A stretch of DNA of 5,584 nt, taken from contig CALIGP010000020.1 of assembly GCA_938021455.1 (NCBI GenBank), forward strand, positions 1-5,584, read 5' to 3'. This DNA is from an uncultured Lewinella sp. (lineage in GTDB: Bacteria > Bacteroidota > Bacteroidia > Chitinophagales > Saprospiraceae). Positions within the stretch are counted from its first letter, which is position 1. Every line of letters begins with the position of its first letter. Under the pieces are notes generated by a model. It was not told the origin of the DNA, searched no databases, and saw only the letters and a program-made list of their open reading frames with translations. The position numbers and the translations under genes were made by a program. Shown here one piece after another: positions 1 to 5,560 of this stretch.

Positions 1-2171
1 GGCTCCTCCTCTCCGGGAAATAAATAAGACATCAGGTAGAGATAGCTCCCGGCTTCTTGCGGAGTGCCATCCAGCGTCCCATCCCAGCCTTCGCTGAAGT
101 CAATGCTGTCAAAAACTTTTAAGCCCCAGCGATTAAAAATCACTAGAGAATAATCCTCCGGCGGACAGTTCGTAAACAAGCGAAAATTGTCGTTCGTACC
201 ATCGCCGTTGGGCGTTATGACTTCGGGCACCGCTGCATCGCAGTCGCAGACCTCCGCTATGTTTCCGTTGAAGTCAACTACCGTTGAATCTCCACACTCA
301 CTAAAAACAGTCGCGAAGTAATCTTCTGCCGGGTCGGCGATGAAGGTCCGTGGATTGTCCGTCTCCCCGTCAAACCAGCGGATGTCCGTAATGCCGATGG
401 AGCCCGGGTTGAACACTTCCAGCTCCAGGTCAACACCCGTGCAGAGGGTCTCTTCGGTTAACAGGTCTAAGCGTGGGGCAAAACGATTGTCCTCTTCCGC
501 TTCAAGGTCAAGCCGGACGGCGCGCGCTCCGCAGGCGTTACGAATCTGCACCTGAATGGACTCTCCCTCAATGCCTCTGGGTTTTGGGGCAATAATGGTG
601 TCACCAAAAAATTTTTCCACATAATAGGGGGGTAAAATCCCGTTAGGAATTGATCCTCCGGCAATGACGACGACACTATCTATGGGCAGGTCAGAATTCA
701 AAACAATACGACACAAAAAGCCGTCGCAGCCATCGTCAATCAACTCAATCTCTACGGGATTCACTTCTCCCCGCTCGATGATGGCTCGCTGGCAGTCGAT
801 CGTCGGCTGGCAGCCGCCCGTGATGGTGACGCAGTAGGTGCCGCTTTCTTGCAGCAGCAGGCTGGCACCGTTACTCCCGTCTGACCATTGATAGTCCGTC
901 CCAAACTCCCGCGCATTGAGTAGCGGCGGTTCCTGATTGCAGGTAAATACCGTTGCGGTATCCAGTACCAGCGTGTCGGCCACTACCGGTTGGGCGAAAA
1001 TGGCGTCTACGAAGTTGGGCAGCGACTGCGGTGAAAAGTTGTTGTCCCGAAAGGCCGAAAAATCTAGCATGAAACGGTTGACGCTTGGGTCGGGGCTGGA
1101 AACGCAGATAATCTCACTCAGCCCATATTCCGCGCCATTGGGGCCGTCCACACTTTCTTCCACGAAGTAGATGTTGCCATTGGGGCCGATCTGAAAGCCC
1201 GCGTTCTGCTGGTTCATCTCTCCGGTGGTACGCTCTAATCGGGCTACGTCCAATCGGCTACCGTCCGTGAGGTCGTAGCGGACGATCACTTCGCCCAATG
1301 CCGCAAAAATTTGTGTCCCGTACAGGAAGCGGCTATCCGGTGTAAAGGTGATGGAACCGGGGTCCAGGTCGGGCAAATCCAGAGAAGCATCGTCACTAAT
1401 CGTTCCTGTTATTGCGTCGAAGGCGAAGACCGCGCCATCGAGCCAGATAAACTGTCCGTCAGGACTAAACTTGATGATGCCGCCCACGTCGCCGGCCGGA
1501 CGAGGAACCACCACCGGTGCGCCAACGCCCGAGGCCGTTAGTGGAGTTACGACGATGAAAGGAGCATCGTCATCGTTGGAGTGGCAGACGATCCAGAAGC
1601 CCTCCTCTCCGGCCATCGGGGTGGCGCTCAGGGCTTCGTAGACCAGATCAATCACGTTCTGGTTCGCCAGCCGGACGCCGCCGAGCCCGCCATTGAGGTT
1701 CATGTCAATGATGAAGTAGGATAGTCCCCGGCCTCCGGGCTGACCCGGGATGGCTCCGCCGACGTTAAATTCGGACTCTTCCATCGTGAAGAGGTAGTAC
1801 ACGCCGGCTTCGCCGGCAGGGTCCGGCATGGCAATCGCGCTCTGGCGGGCACTGATTCCGCCGCCTTCTTCCCCGCGCATATCGTACATCACCTCGTGGT
1901 TACGGTTCCAGATGATGCCGGGGCTCTGCCCGGTCACCGCTGGCCGACCGCCGCCATTAGTGTAAAACAGCAGCTGTCCGTTGGTGTCACTCATGGACAC
2001 CACGCCCTCGAAGGCCGCCATGGCGGAGGGGGGTGCCAGCGTCGGGGTGCCCGTCGCAAAGCTGACGCTGATGGCTCTGCCGAAATGCCAGTTTTCGCCC
2101 TGTCGCTCTTGTTGGGCGGATAGGGAGAGGGAGAGCGTTAGCAAAAGGAAGAGAATTAATCTTGGTGTCAT
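1..2171 (-). CDS. Secreted T9SS type B (CHU_C) sorting-domain protein with beta-propeller-like N-terminal half; 3' end missing
   Basis: The frame is open from ATG at 2171 to the left edge: 723 complete codons and no stop. I translated it line by line and found no frameshift. Residues 1-19 are a Sec signal peptide (basic R4, a Leu-rich core, likely cleavage at SLSA/QQ). Residues 27-390 resemble a beta-propeller family common in Bacteroidota: W28-H-F-G, EGVVSMSDTNGQLLFYTNG at 55-73, WNRNHEVM at 88-95, then blade-like FSPDG (235-239), FTPDS (276-280), IGPNGNIYF (328-336) and LPNFVDAIF (384-392). Residues 395-640 are Cys-containing and Ig/PKD-like, with YQWSDG at 427-432 and GTYCVTITGGC from 444. 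From about 648 comes the CHU_C sorting domain: TPNGDGTND (653-661), NRWG (680-683) and GWDGT (695-699). Family knowledge: this domain sends proteins through the type IX system to the cell surface or medium. About 20 residues are probably missing. The substrate or ligand is unknown. No clear ribosome binding site or promoter box was found upstream. Confidence 0.93.
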   Translation of the reverse strand, partial: MTPRLILFLLLTLSLSLSAQQERQGENWHFGRAISVSFATGTPTLAPPSAMAAFEGVVSMSDTNGQLLFYTNGGGRPAVTGQSPGIIWNRNHEVMYDMRGEEGGGISARQSAIAMPDPAGEAGVYYLFTMEESEFNVGGAIPGQPGGRGLSYFIIDMNLNGGLGGVRLANQNVIDLVYEALSATPMAGEEGFWIVCHSNDDDAPFIVVTPLTASGVGAPVVVPRPAGDVGGIIKFSPDGQFIWLDGAVFAFDAITGTISDDASLDLPDLDPGSITFTPDSRFLYGTQIFAALGEVIVRYDLTDGSRLDVARLERTTGEMNQQNAGFQIGPNGNIYFVEESVDGPNGAEYGLSEIICVSSPDPSVNRFMLDFSAFRDNNFSPQSLPNFVDAIFAQPVVADTLVLDTATVFTCNQEPPLLNAREFGTDYQWSDGSNGASLLLQESGTYCVTITGGCQPTIDCQRAIIERGEVNPVEIELIDDGCDGFLCRIVLNSDLPIDSVVVIAGGSIPNGILPPYYVEKFFGDTIIAPKPRGIEGESIQVQIRNACGARAVRLDLEAEEDNRFAPRLDLLTEETLCTGVDLELEVFNPGSIGITDIRWFDGETDNPRTFIADPAEDYFATVFSECGDSTVVDFNGNIAEVCDCDAAVPEVITPNGDGTNDNFRLFTNCPPEDYSLVIFNRWGLKVFDSIDFSEGWDGTLDGTPQEAGSYLYLMSYLFPGEEE

Positions 2172-2194
2172 GTTTATGGGATTAGAAACACAAA

Positions 2195-2274
2195 AAACCT
2201 CTCCCCCGGCCCCTTTCGCTTCGCGGCTTCTCCGCTGGCTTTACAAGCCTGCTTCGAGGTCCGAAGGAGAGGGG
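2195..2274. repeat. GC-rich dispersed repeat, long form, copy 1
   Basis: This 80-nt element starts with aaacctctcccccggcccc (2195-2213) and ends with ggagagggg (2266-2274). A second copy at 5341-5421 has identical ends and a similar middle, and a compact inverted version lies at 5489-5524. The ends can pair (cctctcc with ggagagg). The 52-nt middle contains a small hairpin, cttcg/cgaag (2252-2266). The element ends about 24 nt before the start codon of the minus-strand CHU_C gene, so it lies in the leader or promoter region of that gene. It resembles REP- or MITE-like intergenic repeats, but the family is not identified. Confidence 0.75.
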
Positions 2275-2424
2275 TGACCCTTCGGATAAGATTTTCTTGA
2301 TTGATAATGTAATTCTGGGTAGCTGGGTTCTATTGGGTTTCATTTCGTCAGGTTTCCGGCTGACCGCCGAAGGCAGATGCGAAGCACACCCGGTGCTGAA
2401 TTACGAAGCTCTTCGAGCTAGCTT

Positions 2425-2460
2425 CCTGCAACCTGCAACTCAGAACCTGCAACCTGCAAC
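2425..2460. repeat. Two 15-nt direct repeats, each an internal repeat
   Basis: The unit cctgcaacctgcaac occurs at 2425-2439 and again, identically, at 2446-2460, separated by tcagaa. Each unit is itself a doubled cctgcaa-like word, so this is a short nested tandem array. It is far too small for a CRISPR array. Its function is unknown. Confidence 0.8.
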
Positions 2461-2474
2461 CGCGACAACGAATA

Positions 2475-2518
2475 CGAGGGGGTGAACCCCCTCGCTACGA
2501 GAGACGGCCCTCCGGGCC
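2475..2518 (-). terminator. Possible lspA 3' hairpins (no U-tract)
   Basis: Two perfect hairpins lie just past the lspA stop codon. One has arms ggccc/gggcc around a 3-nt loop (2506-2518). The other has 8-bp arms cgaggggg/ccccctcg around the loop tgaa (2475-2494). On the lspA strand they begin about 10 and 35 nt after the stop. Neither is followed by a clear run of T, so they are not textbook intrinsic terminators. They may protect the mRNA end, or simply be another intergenic repeat. Confidence 0.35.
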
Positions 2519-2528
2519 TGAAACTTCC

Positions 2529-3077
2529 TCATCTCGCCACCGCCTCATCCGTCGTCTCCTGCGGCAGCGGTTCTTCGGCTTCTTCTTCCTCTTCGGGGTC
2601 TTTCTGGAAAGCGAAGGGTAGCATCATGAACATACCGGCCATGATGGCCATATCGGCGACATTGAAGATACCCGTTTGCAGGCTACCAACTTTCAGGTGG
2701 AGCATGTCTACTACGTGGCCGTACATCAGGCGGTCAACGATGTTGCTCAGACCACCACCGACGATGAGGGCCAGGGCGACCGTTTGCCAGCCATTGAGCC
2801 GCTTCTCGCGGAAGATGTACCACAATAAACCCAGCAGTAGAACGGCGGGGAAGATGTTGAGTAGAAGCGGGCGAAGTATCGGCCCCAGGTCAGAGCCCAG
2901 CGACAGGAAAGCCCCCGTGTTACGCACGAAGGTCAGCCGTAGTATATCGTTGAAGAAGAACTGTTCCGGCTGCCCCTGCAGGTGATCGATGGCCAGGAAT
3001 TTGGTCCATTGGTCAAGGCCCACCGTTACGGCGACGGCGGCACCTACTGCGATGAGGCGTGATTTAAAGTTATTCAT
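2529..3077 (-). CDS. lspA: Lipoprotein signal peptidase (signal peptidase II)
   Basis: LspA is the inner-membrane aspartyl protease that removes the signal peptide from prolipoproteins after diacylglyceryl modification of the lipobox Cys. Numbering from ATG at 3077 (182 aa), the family motifs are all present: LDQWTK near D22, VRNTGAF with N53, the GGGLSNIVDR block with N112, catalytic D115 and R116, and FNVAD with catalytic D142. Four hydrophobic segments fit the usual topology (about 7-24, 69-89, 97-113, 138-157). The usual Gly before the Asn of the third block is Ser here. The last 20-25 residues form a very acidic tail (EEEEEAEE) beyond the typical family length. An in-frame GTG at 3086 would add three residues. 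I prefer the ATG because it is the stronger codon and neither start has a visible Shine-Dalgarno. The gene lies only 23-32 nt downstream of the thioredoxin gene on the same strand, so it is probably co-transcribed. Confidence 0.95.
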   Translation of the reverse strand: MNNFKSRLIAVGAAVAVTVGLDQWTKFLAIDHLQGQPEQFFFNDILRLTFVRNTGAFLSLGSDLGPILRPLLLNIFPAVLLLGLLWYIFREKRLNGWQTVALALIVGGGLSNIVDRLMYGHVVDMLHLKVGSLQTGIFNVADMAIMAGMFMMLPFAFQKDPEEEEEAEEPLPQETTDEAVAR

Positions 3078-3109
3078 TTGAGTCACTTGAATATGGGGTA
3101 GTAGTCAGG

Positions 3110-4465
3110 TTATTTACCAGAGGAAAAAACCTCTTTCAGTTTTTGCTCTAATGCTTTGCCGCGCAGGTTGCGAGCCATGATCTTGCCTTCGGCGTCGACC
3201 AATACGGTCTGTGGAATGCTGGACACGCCGTACTGTTTAGCGAATTCACTTCTCCAGCCCTTCAGGTCGGAAATGTGCAGCCAGGTGAGTTTGTCGGCAG
3301 TGATAGCTTGTTCCCAACGAGCTTTGGTTTTGTCGAGGCTAACGCCCAAAATTTCAAAGCCCTGGTCTTTGTATTGGTTATAGACCCGCACGACGTTCGG
3401 GTTTTCTTTACGGCAGGGGCCACACCAGCTGGCCCAGAAGTCGATCAGGACGATCTTACCGCGCAGGCTCTCCAGGCTGATTTTTTCTCCTTCGGGGCTG
3501 TCACCGGTGAAAAGAGGTGCTTCGGCTCCAATGCTGAAGCTCCGTAGGCCACTCACCTGGGCGCTGATCAACTTTACGGGTGTCGGGAATTTTTTCTCGA
3601 AGCGTTCAATGATCGCATCGGCGATTTTGATGGCTGCAGGATGCTTCTTCTGCGCCAGCGCGGAGAAGCCGCCGCTCATGGCGAAGAACTGTGCCCGGCT
3701 GCCCTCGGGCCAGGGAGCGTAAACGGCTTGCAGGATGTCGGCCAGCCGGTCACCGGGGATGGCTCCGGCTAGCGTATTGGCGAAATTGCGGTTGCCTTCG
3801 AAGGTCCAGGGCAGATCGTTGTATTGCTCGTTTTCGTAGTCCACAAACTGGAAGTAGGTATTCACGAAGTAATCCAGCTCGTTGGGGTATTTACCATCGT
3901 TCTCCGTTACGTAGCTGAGGTAAGTGTTCATGGTGACCACCTTGGCCAGTAGCGAATTCTCCGCCTGTACGGTTTGGAGGAGTTCCCTCTTTTGCCGATC
4001 AATGGTCACCAGAGCGGCCGTCTCCTGCTTCAGGGTAACGGTATCTCCTTTAGCCGCCGCACTGTTGTAGGCCCGCATGGTAGTGGAGAAAGCAGCGTTG
4101 TTTTGTTGAAACTGCTTCTTCAGTTCCTGATATTGCTTATTGATTGGCGAGTCGGAAATGGCCGCATTGCGCATTTTACCGCAACGACCACTGATGATGA
4201 TGGCCTCGTCTGAACCAAGCACAAGGGGAAGAACGTCACCAGCCGATGGCCCAACGTAGCGGAAAGCCGGAGCGTCGATCTCGAAAACAGTGTTGTAGGT
4301 TCCATCACCACTGCCGTCAAGCGCTTGCTCTAAATTGAAGCCCACACCATTAAAGGAATAGACGTTCATGACCTTGCAGCCCGTGGCTTCCACGGTGATG
4401 GTCGTTGATTGTGCCGCCAGCGGCAGCGCAAAAAACAGGAGGAAAACAATACGTAGATAGTTCAT
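3110..4465 (-). CDS. Periplasmic TlpA/ResA-like thiol-disulfide oxidoreductase with DUF4369-like N-terminus
   Basis: This 451-aa protein begins with a signal peptide (residues 1-19, core IVFLLFFALPLA, cleavage near AA/QS). There is no lipobox Cys, so it should be soluble or loosely attached in the periplasm. Residues about 21-105 look like the DUF4369 beta domain that precedes thioredoxin domains in many Bacteroidota proteins. Residues about 108-178 are rich in Gln, Glu and Lys and probably helical. A helical linker runs to about 310. The AhpC/TSA-TlpA fold occupies about 312-451, with the redox motif W347-C348-G-P-C351 inside WASWCGPCRKEN and the cis-proline at P418 (SSIPQT). Family members keep periplasmic cysteines reduced or take part in cytochrome c maturation or stress responses. 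The partner here is not shown by the neighbours. It starts at ATG 4465, directly behind a good promoter, and leads an operon with lspA. Confidence 0.93.
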   Translation of the reverse strand: MNYLRIVFLLFFALPLAAQSTTITVEATGCKVMNVYSFNGVGFNLEQALDGSGDGTYNTVFEIDAPAFRYVGPSAGDVLPLVLGSDEAIIISGRCGKMRNAAISDSPINKQYQELKKQFQQNNAAFSTTMRAYNSAAAKGDTVTLKQETAALVTIDRQKRELLQTVQAENSLLAKVVTMNTYLSYVTENDGKYPNELDYFVNTYFQFVDYENEQYNDLPWTFEGNRNFANTLAGAIPGDRLADILQAVYAPWPEGSRAQFFAMSGGFSALAQKKHPAAIKIADAIIERFEKKFPTPVKLISAQVSGLRSFSIGAEAPLFTGDSPEGEKISLESLRGKIVLIDFWASWCGPCRKENPNVVRVYNQYKDQGFEILGVSLDKTKARWEQAITADKLTWLHISDLKGWRSEFAKQYGVSSIPQTVLVDAEGKIMARNLRGKALEQKLKEVFSSGK

Positions 4466-4472
4466 AAGAGCA

Positions 4473-4505
4473 CAAAATTACGAAATTGGGGCGGGGTAGA
4501 GCCAA
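4473..4505 (-). promoter_or_regulatory. Bacteroidota sigma-A-type promoter of the thioredoxin-lspA operon
   Basis: Read on the minus strand, TTG (4505-4503) is followed after 22 nt by TAATTTTG (4480-4473). This is a full match to the Bacteroidota -7 consensus TAnnTTTG at an accepted spacing from the -33 TTG. The box ends 7 nt before the ATG at 4465, so the transcript would have only a few leader nucleotides and no room for a Shine-Dalgarno, which is seen in this phylum. It is a consensus match only. Confidence 0.6.
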
Positions 4506-4576
4506 TGGAGCGTACCTGTCTGTATAGCAGATGGCAGAAATGAGCGCATAATTTGTCCGATTTCTCAAAGACTTGG

Positions 4577-4633
4577 AGCATTCAGCGGACAGCATTCAGG
4601 CCAGACACGCCTGAATGCTGTCCGCTGAATGCT
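4577..4633. repeat. Perfect 25-bp inverted repeat with 7-nt loop
   Basis: The arm 4577-4601 is the exact reverse complement of 4609-4633, around the loop cagacac. Each arm contains a direct repeat, agcattcag, spaced by cggac, so the word agcattcag or its complement occurs four times. It lies about 110 nt upstream of the thioredoxin start and 215 nt upstream of the membrane-protein start, between divergent genes, so it is not a terminator of either. It could be an operator-like site, a REP/MITE-type element or a transcribed hairpin. Nothing in the sequence decides between these. Confidence 0.9.
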
Positions 4634-4848
4634 GAAAACCTAGAAGCAATAGTCATTTCTATTGCCCATATTCGCCACAGAAATTTGCCAGAAGAAGCCT
4701 AATAACATCCTTTCCGACGGAGAAACGACGTCTTTCGCCGAAAATTTGCCGCAGCCAGCACTACTAAGTCAACCTCTGCGCCCAAAGGATAGTTTTATCA
4801 ACGTGTCGGGTTTAGAGCCCGGTCACCCAACAAAAATCTATAGTTTTC

Positions 4849-5337
4849 ATGGCCCAATCACGTTCCCCTTTTGATCGTTCCCCCCTCGGCGGTATCGGTG
4901 GCTTACTCATCGGTTTGGTGTTTCTCTATGTCCTTTTCAAGTTCGTAGGCTGGTTTTTCAGCATTTTATGGTGGGCGGCACCCATCATTTTTATAGCCTC
5001 ACTAGTCATCGATCATAAAGTATTCCTCGGCTACATCGGTAGCATCAAACGCCTCTTTCAGAAGAACTGGATCATGGGACTGGCGGGTGGTATCCTGAGT
5101 TTTGTCCTCTTCCCCATCGTCTCGGCTTACCTGCTGGGAATGGCCCTGTTCAAGAAGAAGCTACGCGAACGCGCCGTAGAAATGGATGAGCAAGTAAACG
5201 GCAAGTGGACGGAGTTTGAAGAAGTACCCGAAGAACCCCTCGAACTGGAAATTCCTTACGAAGAACTGCCGCCGGAGCCGGAACCGCTGTCTCGAAACGA
5301 TAAGAAGGGGACGGAGTATGATGAGTTGTTTGACTGA
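4849..5337 (+). CDS. Unrecognised small membrane protein with acidic C-terminal tail
   Basis: I do not recognise a named family for this 162-aa protein. It starts at ATG 4849 with no evident Shine-Dalgarno. After a polar N-terminus (MAQSRSPFDRSPLGG) come hydrophobic segments at about 14-36, 38-54 and 75-101, the first two nearly continuous around K31 and W35. Between the second and third is a basic stretch, 55-74 (DHK, KRLFQK). A basic cluster, KKKLRER (102-108), follows the last segment and suggests the tail is cytoplasmic. Residues 109-162 form a strongly acidic, Pro-rich tail ending in EYDELFD. The codon pattern and membrane composition look like a real gene. The window shows no operon partner. 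Its 3' end is copied in inverted orientation at the right edge (see 5534-5584). It could be a membrane scaffold or regulator, but that would be a guess. Confidence 0.8.
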   Translation: MAQSRSPFDRSPLGGIGGLLIGLVFLYVLFKFVGWFFSILWWAAPIIFIASLVIDHKVFLGYIGSIKRLFQKNWIMGLAGGILSFVLFPIVSAYLLGMALFKKKLRERAVEMDEQVNGKWTEFEEVPEEPLELEIPYEELPPEPEPLSRNDKKGTEYDELFD

Positions 5338-5340
5338 GGG

Positions 5341-5421
5341 AAACCTCTCCCCCGGCCCCTTTTGCTGCGTAGCTTCTCCGCTGGTCTCTTCGAGCCCGCT
5401 CCGAGGTCCGAAGGAGAGGGG
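5341..5421. repeat. GC-rich dispersed repeat, long form, copy 2
   Basis: This 81-nt copy begins 3 nt after the stop codon of the membrane-protein gene. Its 19-nt start (5341-5359) and ggagagggg end (5413-5421) are identical to copy 1 at 2195-2274. The 53-nt middle shares gcttctccgctgg and aggtccgaag but differs at several other bases. It lies in the same orientation as copy 1, although the two copies sit at opposite ends of their neighbouring genes. Confidence 0.8.
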
Positions 5422-5488
5422 AGACGGCTCTGCTCGATTCGCTCGTGAGTTGTTCTCCTCTAACGAGCGGAGCGAGTTTGTCATGTCT

Positions 5489-5524
5489 CCCCTCTCCTCT
5501 GGAGAGGGGCCGGGGGAGAGGTTT
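5489..5524. repeat. GC-rich dispersed repeat, compact form, inverted copy 3
   Basis: This 36-nt version runs opposite to copies 1 and 2. A perfect hairpin with arms cccctctcc (5489-5497) and ggagagggg (5501-5509) around tct is followed by ccgggggagaggttt. In the long copies the 8 nt between the shared ends (5498-5505) are replaced by 52-53 nt. The compact version looks like the basic unit and the long ones like expanded versions, though the direction of change is an inference. Confidence 0.75.
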
Positions 5525-5560
5525 TATCAGTCAGGGCCGGGGGAGAGGTTTTCTCAGTCA
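5507..5560. repeat. 27-nt tandem duplication with one mismatch
   Basis: Unit 5507-5533 and unit 5534-5560 are adjacent and identical except a versus c at 5526/5553. Each carries ccgggggagaggtttt, then tcagtca. On the minus strand that end reads TGACTGA, the last Asp codon and stop seen at the tail of the membrane-protein gene. The duplication therefore copied a stop-codon region together with the repeat. Confidence 0.92.

Larger units (their letters stand above)
2172..2528. other. Repeat-rich intergenic gap between lspA and the CHU_C gene
   Basis: I see no credible gene in these 357 nt. In order they hold a GC-rich dispersed repeat (2195-2274), an unremarkable AT-richer stretch (about 2281-2350), an imperfect palindrome with arms gaagct (2405-2410) and agcttc (2420-2425), a pair of 15-nt direct repeats (2425-2460) and two hairpins (2475-2494, 2506-2518). 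Both flanking genes are on the minus strand, so the gap is the 3' flank of lspA and the 5' flank of the CHU_C gene. I found no TAnnTTTG promoter box for the latter, so where its transcription starts is open. Confidence 0.7.
4466..4848. other. Divergent intergenic region with promoter and palindrome
   Basis: These 383 nt separate the minus-strand thioredoxin gene from the plus-strand membrane-protein gene. They hold the minus-strand promoter (4473-4505), a perfect 25-bp palindrome (4577-4633) and a small 7-bp hairpin, gcaatag/ctattgc (4646-4665). The rest, about 4670-4848, shows no convincing gene. On the plus strand, tagttttc (4841-4848) matches TAnnTTT but abuts the ATG. TAGTTTTA (4790-4797) is a partial -7 match without a TTG at the right distance. 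The plus-strand promoter is therefore unassigned. Confidence 0.6.
5341..5524. repeat. Long nested palindrome built from two facing repeats
   Basis: Three stems nest inside one another. The outer stem pairs 5341-5360 with 5505-5524 (20 bp, perfect). The middle one pairs 5413-5425 with 5485-5497 (13 bp, perfect). The inner one pairs 5433-5446 with 5463-5476 (14 bp with two non-Watson-Crick positions) around a 16-nt loop. The whole 184 nt could fold as one branched hairpin in RNA or a cruciform in DNA. It lies immediately after a stop codon and may act as a two-way terminator or mRNA end, although no T-run follows. Confidence 0.8.

Noticed and set aside
2425..2460. Possible CRISPR-like array
   Set aside because: There are only two 15-nt units with a 6-nt spacer and no cas genes in the window.
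2297..2485. 62-aa open frame on the plus strand in the lspA/CHU_C gap
   Set aside because: The product is low in structure, is partly encoded by the cctgcaac repeats, has no ribosome binding site and matches no family I know.
2482..2985. 167-aa open frame on the plus strand
   Set aside because: It lies opposite lspA, whose conserved motifs are intact. Its Ser/Arg/Pro-rich product is a typical antisense shadow.
4350..4595. 81-aa minus-strand frame overlapping the thioredoxin start
   Set aside because: It overlaps the signal-peptide region of the thioredoxin gene out of frame and runs across that gene's promoter and part of the palindrome.
4577..4633. Palindrome as an intrinsic terminator
   Set aside because: It lies between two divergent genes, upstream of both starts, and has no T-run on either side.
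4841..4848. Possible -7 promoter box (tagttttc) for the plus-strand gene
   Set aside because: The last base differs from TAnnTTTG, the box touches the start codon so transcription would begin inside the gene, and no TTG was found at the right distance.
4662..4874. 70-aa plus-strand frame ahead of the membrane-protein gene
   Set aside because: It overlaps the start of the better-supported gene in another frame, and its product looks like translated intergenic sequence.
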